Of a DNA stretch of 64,000 bases, positions 1 through 8,779 are shown in pieces. Made by a program: the position numbers and the translations under genes. Source of the stretch: JL08 sp963765555. GTDB lineage: Bacteria > Pseudomonadota > Alphaproteobacteria > Rhodobacterales > Rhodobacteraceae. Position 1 is the first letter of the stretch, and the number at the start of each line of letters is the position of its first letter. Where the stretch lies: contig CAVXWX010000003.1 of assembly GCA_963765555.1 (NCBI GenBank), forward strand, positions 744,001-808,000. Direction: 5' to 3'. The notes under the pieces are model-generated. The model made no database searches. It was not told the DNA's origin and was given only the letters and a program-made list of their open reading frames with translations.

Positions 1-10
1 TTTTCCCGAC

Positions 11-382
11 ATGCCATTCGATCCCGCCACACTGACCTATAACACAGCCGGTCTGATTCCCGCGATCGCGCAAGAGGAAACCACCGGCGAGGTGTTGATG
101 ATGGCTTGGATGAATGCACAAGCCGTGCAGCGGACGCTGGACACCGGCCGCGTCACCTATTGGTCACGCTCGCGCAATGCGTTCTGGATCAAGGGCGAAA
201 CCAGCGGACATGTGCAGGACCTCGTGGATATGCGCGTGGATTGCGACCGCGATTGCCTGCTGCTGATCATACGCCAGACCGGCCCGGCCTGTCACACCAA
301 CCGGCGCAGTTGCTTTTACACATCTGTCGCGAATGAGGGTGAAACCGAACTGATGGCGCCGATGGGGCAAGGGCCGGATTAA
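11..382 (+). CDS. hisI: Phosphoribosyl-AMP cyclohydrolase
   Basis: Third step of histidine biosynthesis: opens the adenine ring of phosphoribosyl-AMP, in the cytoplasm. The 123-residue protein has the complete family signature: AWMN (residues 32-35), YWSRSR (50-55), the KGETSGH block (61-67), acidic metal ligands in DCDRD (77-81), and GPACH...RSCFY. Cys78, Cys94 and Cys101 are the expected zinc ligands. It is the stand-alone enzyme with no HisE (pyrophosphohydrolase) domain. The ATG lies 11 bases into the window, so the upstream context (often hisF in this order) cannot be seen. It converges on gluQRS, 30 bases away. Confidence 0.96.
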   Translation: MPFDPATLTYNTAGLIPAIAQEETTGEVLMMAWMNAQAVQRTLDTGRVTYWSRSRNAFWIKGETSGHVQDLVDMRVDCDRDCLLLIIRQTGPACHTNRRSCFYTSVANEGETELMAPMGQGPD

Positions 383-402
383 GTATTTTTGAAAAGATGA
401 AG
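381..402 (+). repeat. 22-base intergenic repeat, copy 1
   Basis: A 22-base stretch beginning AAGTATTTTTGAAAAG directly follows the hisI stop codon. A second copy with one mismatch lies at 22784-22805, after the stop of the DoxX-like gene. Both are in the same orientation relative to the gene they follow. The short length and gene-end position suggest a dispersed 3' element; the function is unknown. Confidence 0.5.
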
Positions 403-412
403 GGCGGTGTGG

Positions 413-1256
413 TTACAGCCCGACCCACGCGCGGATGTCCTGCGGGCGCGCGCCGTCAGCGCGATATTTGGAAATGGCGCGGGCATCATCACGTTTGGCA
501 AGGCGCTTGCCGTCCTGATCACGGATCAGGCGATGATGGTGGTACACGGGTGTGGGCAAGCCCAACAGGGATTGCAGCACGACCTGAATAAATGTGGTTT
601 CGAACAGATCCTCACCACGAATGACATGGGTCATGCCCTGATCCGCATCATCAACGACCGCGGACAAGACATAAGAAACCGTGCCGATATCCTTGCGACC
701 GATCACAATATCACCGGTCTGTGCCGTCAGCTTGGCCGGATCTACGCCATGCATCCCTGCATATTTCGCACCGGTTTCCTGAAAGCCAAGGCGCGCGTCC
801 TCAATGCTGTTCAGGGCGCGCGCAACATCAAGCCGGATCGCATCGGTTGGCTTGCGCGATGACATGGGGCGCGTGCGGCAGGTGCCGGGGTAGGCAACCA
901 GGTGCCGGATCACCCTCTTGCGGGGCGGAAAGCGCGGCGCGAATATCAGCGCGCGAACACGAGCAGGGATAAAGCAACCCGCGTGCGTCCAGCGCATCCA
1001 GCGCCGCGTCATAGCGGGGCAAATTATCGGACTGGCGCAACACCGGTTTTTCCCAATCAAGGCCAAGCCAGGCCAGATCTTCGTAAATCAGTGCCTCCCA
1101 TTCGGGGCGGGCGCGGGCGGTATCGGTATCTTCGATACGCAACAGAAAACGGCCCTTGTGCGCGCGGGCCATATCATAGGCCAAAGCAGCCGAATACGCA
1201 TGCCCCAGATGCAGTGGCCCGGTTGGGCTTGGCGCAAATCGGGTGGTGAAAATCAC
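413..1256 (-). CDS. gluQRS: Glutamyl-Q tRNA(Asp) synthetase (frameshifted)
   Basis: Attaches glutamate to the queuosine base at position 34 of tRNA(Asp). The class I catalytic core is visible: PTGPLHLGHA near residue 11 (HIGH-type), CSC followed by YPGTC (zinc-site pair), and KRLAKRD (KMSKS-type loop). There is no anticodon-binding domain, and the repaired length is 280 residues, as expected for a GltX paralogue of this type. The frame breaks near 895. Removing one base from the GGTT run on the coding strand joins the two halves. Its ATG overlaps the stop of the upstream methyltransferase by four bases, so the two are probably cotranscribed. Confidence 0.9.
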
Positions 1257-1867
1257 GCTTTTTCAATCACGTAAACGTTTGCGTTCATCTTGATGCCGGG
1301 CAAGTGCGGGCCGTATTCCTTGAACAGAAGATGCGCGGCACCGCAATCGATCCATTCGCACAGCTTTGCCTCGAACACCCGATCCGACAGCGCATGATCA
1401 TTCAGGGACAGCACGAAAAAACCACCCGGCCCCAAGGCGTGCATGATATCATCAACCGACGAAGCAGGGGCCGCGCTTGCGCCGATGGCACCAATGGCTG
1501 CAATGGCGCCATATTGGCCCGGGGCTGCGGGCAACTTGTCTGCTGCGTTGATTTTGGTCAGCGTGCGATAGATGTTCTTGTCCTCGGCCTTGGCCAACAT
1601 GTCCGCCGAAACATCCACACCGTCGATTGTTTCGAACCCGACCAGCCTGAGCGCCAGCCCCGACAGGCCCGTTCCGCAGCCGAAATCCAGAACAGGGGTC
1701 GCTTTGTCCCGCACATATTGCGCAAGGGCGGCGGCACATCGCCCCGGCGTGGCATAGCCGTTTTCGCCTATTTCAGATTCGTAGGTTGCGGCCCAGTCAT
1801 CATAAAGCTGGCGCACACCTTCAGGTGCACGGGTGCCGTAAGCCTTGCTTAAAAATCCATCTGTCAT
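1253..1867 (-). CDS. Class I SAM-dependent methyltransferase
   Basis: A 204-residue Rossmann-fold methyltransferase of unknown substrate. The SAM-binding motif I is LDFGCGTGLSG around residue 60, followed by the acidic end of strand 2 in DGVDVSADML. The N-terminal segment around LYDDWAATYE resembles the WBSCR27-like group of small methyltransferases. The gene precedes gluQRS with an ATGA overlap, so it is likely the first gene of a two-gene unit. The substrate cannot be inferred; a tRNA link is suggested only by its partner. Confidence 0.82.
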   Translation of the reverse strand: MTDGFLSKAYGTRAPEGVRQLYDDWAATYESEIGENGYATPGRCAAALAQYVRDKATPVLDFGCGTGLSGLALRLVGFETIDGVDVSADMLAKAEDKNIYRTLTKINAADKLPAAPGQYGAIAAIGAIGASAAPASSVDDIMHALGPGGFFVLSLNDHALSDRVFEAKLCEWIDCGAAHLLFKEYGPHLPGIKMNANVYVIEKA

Positions 1868-1889
1868 GATGCAATGCTAGGGCAAAAGA

Positions 1890-3246
1890 TCAGGCGGCGT
1901 CCAGCACAGCGCTTTGCAGCCAATCGCGAAAGTCGTCTTTTGCGCGATCTGTATAGGCCTGATACCGGTCCTTGCGGCCGCGACGCCCCGATTTCAACCC
2001 GTCCACAGGAGGGAAAAGGCCGAAATTCACGTTCATCGGCTGGAAGGTTTTGGCATCCGCCCCGCCTGTAATATGCGTGATCAAAGCACCGGTTGCCGTT
2101 GTGGGCGGGGGCGGTGCCAAAGGGTTGCCCAGAATATCACCCGCCGCCAGACGCCCGGCCAGCAGGCCCATTGCGGCACTTTCCACATAGCCCTCGACCC
2201 CGGTGATCTGGCCGGCAAATCGGATATGGGGCTGGCTGCGCAGGCGCATCTGATGATCCAGCAGGGTGGGCGAGTTCAGAAACGTATTGCGGTGAATGCC
2301 GCCCAGACGGGCAAAGCTGGCCTGTTCCAGACCGGGGATCATGCGCAGCACATCCGTTTGCGCGCCGTATTTCATTTTTGTCTGGAATCCGACGATGTTA
2401 TAGAGCGTTCCTAATGCGTTATCACGGCGCAACTGGACCACGGCATAGGGTTTAACGTCAGGGGCATGCGGATTGGTCAGGCCCACCGGTTTCATCGGGC
2501 CAAAACGCAAGGTTTCGCGCCCGCGTTCGGCCATCACCTCGATCGGCAGGCAGCCGTCGAAATATCCGGCGGTTTCGCCTTCGTGAAATTCGGTTTTTTC
2601 TGCCGCCAGCAGGGCATCTATGAACGCCTCATACTGGTCTTTGTCCATCGGGCAGTTCAGATATGCGGTGCGTTCTTCCTCGGTCTCGCCCTTGTCATAG
2701 CGCGATTGCATCCACGCCTTACGCATATCAATTGCAATCGTGGTACAGGATCGGCGCGATGGCATCGAAAAACGCCAGCGCCTCGGCTCCGGTTTCGGCC
2801 TGTATGGCCTGCCCCAGCGCGCCCGAGGTCAGCGGGCCGGTGGCGATGATCCAGTGCCCGTCTTTGGGCAGTTCGGTGATTTCACCGTAAACGACCGAAA
2901 TGTTGGGATGGGCCAGCAACGCGGCCGTCACCGATTCGGCGAACGGATCGCGATCAACCGCCAGCGCACCGCCTGCGGGCAGTTTGTGTTTATCGGCCAT
3001 CGCCATGATGATCCCGTTTGCGGTGCGCATTTCCCAATGCAACAGCCCCACAGCATTCTGCGTGTCATCATCCGAGCGGAACGAATTGGAACAGACCATT
3101 TCCGCCAGATGCCCCGTTTTGTGGGCAAAGGTTTCCACCTTGGGGCGCATTTCATGGATCACGACGGGCACACCCATCTGCGCTGCCTGCCAGGCTGCTT
3201 CGGCCCCGGCCATGCCGCCGCCAACAATATGTAACGTATCAGTCAT
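1890..3246 (-). CDS. trmFO: Methylenetetrahydrofolate-tRNA-(uracil-5-)-methyltransferase (frameshifted)
   Basis: Flavoenzyme that makes ribothymidine-54 in the tRNA T-loop using methylenetetrahydrofolate. The start at 3246 gives MTDTLHIVGGGMAGAEAAW, with the FAD-binding GGGMAG turn near residue 10. Downstream motifs include CSNSFRSDD, KAWMQSRYDKGE and YLNCPM, all typical of TrmFO. The frame breaks near 2732: dropping one A of GCAATTG on the coding strand joins the N-terminal 170 residues to the rest, giving 451 residues. An upstream in-frame extension to 3282 exists but lacks family similarity. A structured element lies about 75 bases upstream (3321-3415). Confidence 0.93.
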
Positions 3247-3320
3247 GATGTGGGATGTAGGGCAGGGCCGTGCCAAGCGCAACGGCCCTGTGCGGCCTGC
3301 GGATGCGTTTTAGGGGGTGT

Positions 3321-3415
3321 TTTGGGGTCGCCGCTGCGGGAATGTCATAATCAGTTAGAGAGACTGATCTGGAGGGACCTTCCGCCGGCGGCGACCCAAA
3401 AGCGTATCAGACGCT
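3321..3415. repeat. Multi-hairpin intergenic element
   Basis: The 311-base gap between the crotonase stop and the trmFO start holds three nested or adjacent inverted repeats. The outer arms are 3325-3342 and 3380-3397, closing on GGGTCGCCGC/GCGGCGACCC. An inner perfect stem is ATCAGT (3349-3354) with ACTGAT (3363-3368). A third stem is AGCGT (3400-3404) with ACGCT (3411-3415). Read on the minus strand, the third stem is followed by TTTT, a weak terminator shape for the crotonase gene. I see no coding sequence here. It could be a dispersed repeat, a small RNA or the trmFO leader. Confidence 0.55.
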
Positions 3416-3557
3416 ATGTCTTGAAATCACTCTTGCCCCATTTGTGCCGCTTTCGAAAGGGAAAAAGTGGAAACCGATTGGTTCTTATTGCACAACAATC
3501 GTTAAATCATTGTGAATGAATGGAAAGTTAACAGAATTGCAGCTCACACAAGGAAAT

Positions 3558-4345
3558 TCACTGTTTCCAATTCGGCGGGCGCTTCCCCAGAAATGCCGCA
3601 ATTCCTTCTTCGGTGTCTTTGTCCAGCATGTTTTCAACCATGACATCACCGGTATAGGCATAGGCTTGGGCCAGCGGCATTTCCATTTGCCGGTAATAGG
3701 CCGACTTGCCGATTTTTACGGCGGTGGCCAGTTTCGCGGCAATCGTTTCGGCCAGTGCCAGCGTGTGCGCGGCCAGGTCCGTTTCGGGCACCACGCGATT
3801 GACAAGCCCCAACGCCATCGCGCGGTCGGCCTCGATGAACTCGCCGGTGGTCAGCATCTCGAATGCGTGTTTGCGTCGGGATATTGCGCGACAGGGCGAC
3901 CATCGGGGTGGAACAGAACAGCCCGATATTCACGCCGTTCACACCAAACCGCGTACCCTGCGCCGCGACAGCCAGATCGCAGGACGCAACAAGCTGGCAC
4001 CCCGCCGCCGTGGCGATGCCGTGGACCTGCGCAATCACCGGCTGCGGCACGGACCGCACCGACATCATCATCGCCGCGCACCGGTCAAACAGATCCTTGT
4101 AATAGGCCTTGCCGCCGTCTTCGGCCTGCCGCCCGTTTGTCATCTGCTTCAGATCGTGGCCCGCGCAAAACGCCTTGCCCGCGCCCGACAGGATGACCGC
4201 GCGCACAGATGTGTCATCCTTCAGATCGTCCAGATTCTGTCTGCAAGGCGGCCAGCATCTCGTCCGACAGGGCGTTCAGCCGGTCGGGCGCGTTCATCTT
4301 CAGATGCGCAATTGCGTTTGTGTCGTGACGTTCCAGAATTGCCAT
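3558..4345 (-). CDS. Enoyl-CoA hydratase/isomerase family protein (two frameshifts)
   Basis: Crotonase-fold protein, probably acting on an enoyl-CoA in fatty-acid or related acyl-CoA breakdown. The start at 4345 is preceded by AGGAGGGCAAG, a strong ribosome site. Family features are the oxyanion segment GAGKAFCAGHDLKQM, the region VHGIATAAGCQLVASCDLA, and the C-terminal trimer helices. Two one-base insertions break it: near 4234 (extra T before CTGG on the coding strand) and near 3873 (extra C in ACGCAAAC). Repair gives 261 residues, the usual family length. It resembles the ECHDC3-like branch, so the true substrate is uncertain. Confidence 0.86.
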
Positions 4346-4402
4346 CTTGCCCTCCTACCGGTTCACGGCCAACGTTAGCCGCAACGCAACAGGAGGGAAA
4401 GC

Positions 4403-4825
4403 ATGCCCGTCGTCATGACAAAAGAAGATATGGAACAGTTTTTGACCGACGTGTTTCCGCAGGTGGGTGATGATTTCGGAATAGATCATATTGGCGAAAA
4501 CCGGATCACCATGCGCCTGTTTGCCAAGGAAAAACATCTGCGCCCCGGCGGAACAGTGTCCGGACCTGCGATGTTCGGACTTGCGGATGTATGTGTGTAT
4601 ATGGCGATCATGGCAATGATCGGCCCCAAGGCGCTGGCGGTCACCACCAATGCATCCATCGATTTCATGCGCAAACCCGTTGCAGGCGTTGATCTGGTGG
4701 CAGAGTGCCGGTTGCTGAAACTGGGGCGTGTTCTGGCCGTGGGCGAGGTGCTGATGTATTCCGAAGGCATGGCAGAACCGGTGGCGCGCGCATCCATGAC
4801 ATATTCGATCCCGCCGAAAGGTTGA
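4403..4825 (+). CDS. PaaI-family hotdog thioesterase
   Basis: A 140-residue hotdog-fold acyl-CoA thioesterase. The segment HLRPGGTVSGPAMFGLAD (about residues 46-63) is the central-helix region of the PaaI group, with the acidic residue in LAD. A clear AGGAGG precedes the ATG. It is divergent from the crotonase gene across only 57 bases, so the two may share control and both process CoA thioesters. The substrate cannot be assigned from sequence. Confidence 0.85.
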   Translation: MPVVMTKEDMEQFLTDVFPQVGDDFGIDHIGENRITMRLFAKEKHLRPGGTVSGPAMFGLADVCVYMAIMAMIGPKALAVTTNASIDFMRKPVAGVDLVAECRLLKLGRVLAVGEVLMYSEGMAEPVARASMTYSIPPKG

Positions 4826-4896
4826 GTTTAGTGGGGTATATTGATACCTTATTTATAACTCACTGTTTTCATTAAATTAATGCAGATCAAACACGC

Positions 4897-4924
4897 TTGA
4901 CGGGGCAAACAGTGGGTATATAAC
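4897..4924 (+). promoter_or_regulatory. Sigma-70-type promoter of rplM-rpsI
   Basis: TTGACG at 4897-4902 and TATAAC at 4919-4924 are separated by 16 bases, a near-consensus housekeeping promoter. Transcription would start near 4931, leaving a leader of about 58 bases. The leader contains GGCCGCC and GGCGGTC (about 4941-4961), which can pair into a hairpin. That could be a site of L13 autocontrol, but this is inference. Confidence 0.7.
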
Positions 4925-4988
4925 GCCCCAATCGAATTCGGGCCGCCTGTTTGGGGCGGTCTTTTCCATCAAACAGGACGAACCTGAC

Positions 4989-5448
4989 ATGAAAACCTTT
5001 TCTGCAACACCGGCAGATATCGACAAGAAATGGATCCTGATCGACGCCGAAGGCGTTGTTCTGGGCCGTCTTGCGTCGATCGTCGCCATGCGCCTGCGTG
5101 GCAAACACAAGCCGTCCTTCACGCCGCACATGGACATGGGCGACAACGTGATCATCATCAACGCCGACAAGGTGCAGGTGACCGGCAAGAAGCGTGAAAA
5201 GCCGAATTACTGGCACACCGGCCACCCCGGCGGGATCAAATCGCGCACCACAGGCGAAATCCTGGAAGGCGAACACCCCGAGCGCGTCGTGATGCAAGCC
5301 GTCAAGCGCATGCTGCCCGGCAACCGCCTGTCCCGCAGCCCAGATGACCAACCTGCGCGTCTACGCCGGCACCGAGCACCCCCACGAGGCGCAAAGCCCC
5401 GAAGTTCTGGATGTGAAATCCATGAACACCAAAAACACCCGGAGCTGA
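4989..5448 (+). CDS. rplM: 50S ribosomal protein L13 (frameshifted)
   Basis: Large-subunit ribosomal protein. The N-terminal 117 residues match L13 throughout: KWILIDAEGVVLGRLAS, GKHKPSFTPHMDMGD, YWHTGHPGGIKSRT and RMLPGNRLSR. Near 5340 the frame shifts by one base. In the next frame the sequence continues as QMTNLRVYAGTEHPHEAQ and ends in KSMNTKNTRS at a TGA at 5446-5448. Removing one C from GCAGCCCAG gives 152 residues, the normal alphaproteobacterial length. As sequenced, the open frame reads through into rpsI and mimics an L13-S9 fusion, which I regard as an artefact of the extra base. Confidence 0.95.
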
Positions 5449-5453
5449 TAGAT

Positions 5454-5942
5454 ATGGCTGATGAAATCAACACACTCGAAGACCTGAACGAAGTTGCAGG
5501 TCTGAACGCAGCACCGGCCGATCTGGCCGCGCCGCGCGAACCCGTCCGCGACGAATTGGGCCGCTCCTATGCCACCGGCAAGCGCAAGGACGCGGTTGCC
5601 CGCGTCTGGATCAAGCCCGGTTCCGGCAAGGTCACCGTCAACGGCAAAGAGATCAAAACCTATTTCGCCCGCCCCGTGCTGCAGATGATCCTGCGCCAGC
5701 CGTTCACCATTTCCGGCACCGAAGACCAGTTCGACGTCATGGCCACCGTCAAGGGCGGCGGTCTGTCCGGTCAGGCCGGTGCGGTCAAGCACGGCATTTC
5801 CAAGGCGCTGCAGCTTTACGATCCGTCCTTGCGCGGCGCATTGAAAGCCGCCGGCTTCCTGACACGCGACAGCCGCGTTGTGGAACGCAAGAAATACGGC
5901 AAGGCCAAAGCCCGCAAGAGCTTCCAGTTCTCCAAGCGTTAA
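5454..5942 (+). CDS. rpsI: 30S ribosomal protein S9
   Basis: Small-subunit ribosomal protein of 162 residues. The ATG at 5454 lies five bases after the repaired rplM stop, the classic rplM-rpsI pair. It has the alphaproteobacterial acidic N-terminal extension (residues 1-35), then SYATGKRKDAVARVW, the GGGLSGQAGAVKHG segment, and the basic C-terminal tail ending FQFSKR that reaches the decoding centre. The frame is intact. The strong terminator at 5961-5990 follows. Confidence 0.97.
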   Translation: MADEINTLEDLNEVAGLNAAPADLAAPREPVRDELGRSYATGKRKDAVARVWIKPGSGKVTVNGKEIKTYFARPVLQMILRQPFTISGTEDQFDVMATVKGGGLSGQAGAVKHGISKALQLYDPSLRGALKAAGFLTRDSRVVERKKYGKAKARKSFQFSKR

Positions 5943-5960
5943 GCTGGCAAGACATATTTA

Positions 5961-5990
5961 AAAGGGCGGCCAGTCGGCCGCCCTTTTTTT
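5961..5990 (+). terminator. Rho-independent terminator of rplM-rpsI
   Basis: AAAGGGCGGCC and GGCCGCCCTTTTTTT form an 11-pair stem with the loop AGTC and a seven-T tail, 19 bases after the rpsI stop. The A-rich flank makes it plausible in both directions, so it may also end the minus-strand acyltransferase transcript. Confidence 0.93.
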
Positions 5991-6004
5991 ATGCGCATTC
6001 GGTT

Positions 6005-7903
6005 TTACGGAAGGGGCAGCCAGTTCCGTTCCGCCATGATCTGGCCGAAATACTTCGATCCGGCCAATGTCCAGTGTCCGTAATCATAAGACACGGCCTT
6101 GCCGTCCGGCGTGATGCCGCTGCATTCCTGAACGTCGTCGTCACACACCAGCGCATAGCGATCCAGATAGGTCATGTTATGCGTCTGGGCGACTTGACGC
6201 AGTTCGGATGCCATGTTCAGCGCCAGTGCGCTGCGTTCGGAATAGAATTTCTTGTTCGTCCGCTGACGGGGGAACGTCATCTCGCCATCAAACCGGATGT
6301 CCCGGGCGATTTCGTGGATCATTACGGGCGCTTCGGTATCATATTCGACGTTCTGGCCAGCCAGGAATAACTTGATGCCACGGTCTTGCAGCGCGGCAGG
6401 CACATTCGACATGATGTTCAGGCGTCCGGGCCGGTGCCAGCGGGCCGCGAACACGACATGCGTTGTTTTTGCGAGAAGTCTTTCACTGATCGTCAGAAAT
6501 TCATCAAGACAGTCTGCAAGTTCCGTTTCAGTGCGGGCGTGTTCGTAGCAGCCGAAATTCATCGAAACCTGCCGGATATTCATATTCGGAAACAGTTCGG
6601 GATTTTGGTAGAACGCGTTGAACAACCCCTTGGAATGGCTGTCACCCACAAGCAGCACATTGGCTTTGCCGGGTTCATCCCCGAAATCGGCCAGATCAAA
6701 GCGCGCGGGCACTTCGCCGGTTAGAACATCCCACGTCCGAAACCGTTCGAACCGCGCATCAATCATTGGCTGGTTCAGATTACGGATCACGTCGCGCTCC
6801 GGAAACCCGTCTTGTTCGTGCCCGTAATACCCGACAAGAACGAACGCCAGAATGCCAATCAGCGACACGCCGAAAATACCGCGCCGCGAGGGCAGCAGCC
6901 GCGCCGGTGCCCCGCGAAAAGGCTGTTCGACATAGCGCCAGCTGAACGCAGCCAAAACCAGTGACACCACGGCCAGAACCGCCATAATCCACGGTTCCGG
7001 AAACGTCACGGATTTGATGCGCGCGAACGCGAACAGCGGTTGGTGCCACAGATAGGCGGAAAAGCTGATCAAACCGATGCCCACAAAGACACGCATCGAC
7101 AAAATCCGCGCTGTCAGACTGTCCGGTGTGGCAAAAAGGATAATCAACGCCGTACCCGCAACAGACAGAACGGCAAAGGCGGGGTAGGGCGTATCATGGC
7201 TGAAGGCAAAGATCGGAACGATGATCAGGACAAGACCGATACCCGCCCAAACCGCATTGCCCTTGGGGGGATGGTACAGCATCACATAGGCGCACAGCGA
7301 CCCGACCAACAGTTCCCAGATGCGCGTATGCGTCAGGAAAAAGCGCCCTTCGGGTTCCAAATTGCCAAACATGGCATAGGCCACGCTGGCGATTGCACAG
7401 ATCAGAATAAACCACAGCGCAACACGATGCCCCCACCGCATGGCGACCGCTAGAAGGGGCGGAAACAGCAGATAATACTGTTCTTCCACGGCAAGCGACC
7501 ATGTGTGCAACAGCGGCTTTTCTTCGGCCACCGCCGCGAAATAATCGCTTTCGCTGTAAAACAGGAAATTACTGCTGAACAGCGATGTCACGGTCAGGCT
7601 TTCGAAAAAATCCTTGAGCTGGGTTTGCAGCATCCACGCCCATGCAAACGGAATACAGGCCGCCATGACCAGAAACAAAGCCGGCAGAATGCGCCGCGCA
7701 CGGCGTTCATAAAACCGGACCAGCGAATAGGTGCCCGATTCCATTTCGCTTAGCAGGATGGTCGTGATCAGGTAGCCCGAAATCACAAAGAAAACGTCAA
7801 CCCCGGTAAACCCGCCGGAAAATAACGAAAACCCGCCGTGAAACAGGATCACCGGCACGACCGCGACAGCGCGCAATCCGTCTATTTCGCGCCGGTATTT
7901 CAC
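6005..7903 (-). CDS. Acyltransferase 3 / SGNH hydrolase fusion (OafA-like)
   Basis: Integral inner-membrane O-acyltransferase of 632 residues, probably adding acetyl groups to a surface glycan. Residues 1 to about 340 are the multi-pass acyltransferase-3 domain, starting REIDGLRAVAVVPVILFH with FTGVDVFFVISGYLI and RRARRILPAL. The C-terminal part is a periplasmic SGNH domain with GDSHSKG (near residue 420) and a late GHWTLAGS segment holding the catalytic histidine. It lies downstream of an FkbM methyltransferase by 39 bases on the same strand, consistent with a small glycan-modification group. Confidence 0.9.
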   Translation of the reverse strand: MKYRREIDGLRAVAVVPVILFHGGFSLFSGGFTGVDVFFVISGYLITTILLSEMESGTYSLVRFYERRARRILPALFLVMAACIPFAWAWMLQTQLKDFFESLTVTSLFSSNFLFYSESDYFAAVAEEKPLLHTWSLAVEEQYYLLFPPLLAVAMRWGHRVALWFILICAIASVAYAMFGNLEPEGRFFLTHTRIWELLVGSLCAYVMLYHPPKGNAVWAGIGLVLIIVPIFAFSHDTPYPAFAVLSVAGTALIILFATPDSLTARILSMRVFVGIGLISFSAYLWHQPLFAFARIKSVTFPEPWIMAVLAVVSLVLAAFSWRYVEQPFRGAPARLLPSRRGIFGVSLIGILAFVLVGYYGHEQDGFPERDVIRNLNQPMIDARFERFRTWDVLTGEVPARFDLADFGDEPGKANVLLVGDSHSKGLFNAFYQNPELFPNMNIRQVSMNFGCYEHARTETELADCLDEFLTISERLLAKTTHVVFAARWHRPGRLNIMSNVPAALQDRGIKLFLAGQNVEYDTEAPVMIHEIARDIRFDGEMTFPRQRTNKKFYSERSALALNMASELRQVAQTHNMTYLDRYALVCDDDVQECSGITPDGKAVSYDYGHWTLAGSKYFGQIMAERNWLPLP

Positions 7904-7942
7904 AGGCGGTCTGCTGTCAGTCTGGTCTTGGCGTGCACAAAT

Positions 7943-8677
7943 TCACGCATCCGGGTGCACATACCAATCATCAAAGCGCGATGCCGTTTCGGCAACGCGC
8001 CTGTATCCGTGTTCTGTCAAAAGGCGATATATATCATCACGTTGCGGGGCAAAATTATGTTCAACCGTAATCACGCGAAACCGGTATCTGTTGAACTCGA
8101 ACGCGTTCAGAATGTCGAATTCGCTGCCTTCGGTGTCGATTGAAAGATAATCGATCACTTCCGGCGCGCCATGTGACTGAAGCAGCTCTGTCAACGTGAT
8201 GGTTTCAACGGGATAGGTGGTGCCCCTGATCTGACGTCGTTTCTTCATGAACTGCGTCAGGCCGGAATTTTCGCCGCGTGGGGCTTCTGTAAAATCCAGA
8301 CGCGCGCCAGAGACGTTCCAGACGCAGCGCGTCTCGATCACGGCGCTGCGGTTGGCGTGCAGTTCGGTGTGCCATTGGCGCGCGGGCTCTGCCAAAATAC
8401 CGGTCCAGCCGAACCCCTGCTCAAGCAGGGCCGTATTGCTAAGATCAAGACCGTTCGTCGCCCCGAATTCGACAAAAAAGCCGTTGCGCTTGAACCCGGA
8501 CATACCCAGCACGAACACATCCTGGCGCAGTTGGGATTTTGACGACGGGAACAGCGCCAGACACTGCGCCTGATATTGCGGTGGCACCGCCTTTAACAAC
8601 TCAAGCTCGAAATAGGCGGGGGCCTGCTGTTGCAACGCGGCAAGCTTTGATTTGCGGACCAGTTGATAGCTGAACAT
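7943..8677 (-). CDS. FkbM family methyltransferase
   Basis: A 244-residue SAM-dependent methyltransferase of the FkbM group, which methylates sugar hydroxyls or other small substrates. Visible motifs are FFVEFGATNGLDLSNT (SAM loop, FGATNG replacing the usual G-rich turn) and DYLSIDTEGSEFDIL, the family signature. I chose the ATG at 8677; an in-frame TTG at 8767 would add 30 residues with no similarity to the family. It is next to the OafA-like acyltransferase, so a polysaccharide substrate is likely but not shown. Confidence 0.84.
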   Translation of the reverse strand: MFSYQLVRKSKLAALQQQAPAYFELELLKAVPPQYQAQCLALFPSSKSQLRQDVFVLGMSGFKRNGFFVEFGATNGLDLSNTALLEQGFGWTGILAEPARQWHTELHANRSAVIETRCVWNVSGARLDFTEAPRGENSGLTQFMKKRRQIRGTTYPVETITLTELLQSHGAPEVIDYLSIDTEGSEFDILNAFEFNRYRFRVITVEHNFAPQRDDIYRLLTEHGYRRVAETASRFDDWYVHPDA

Positions 8678-8779
8678 CGGGTGGGTTTCTTCCGTCTTGA
8701 CCGTGTGTGTCTTGTTCCACGGACAGATCGTCTGGTCAATCACACACCCTGCGCGCAACGCGCCCAAGGGGTGAATGTG

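Noticed and set aside
1266..1278. ACGTAAACGT, a LiuR-like core
   Set aside because: It lies inside the coding end of the methyltransferase gene, far from any promoter, and is explained by the codons.
3250..3519. An 89-codon plus-strand open frame in the trmFO upstream gap
   Set aside because: It runs through the hairpin element, has no ribosome site, no recognisable domain and the composition of structured non-coding DNA.
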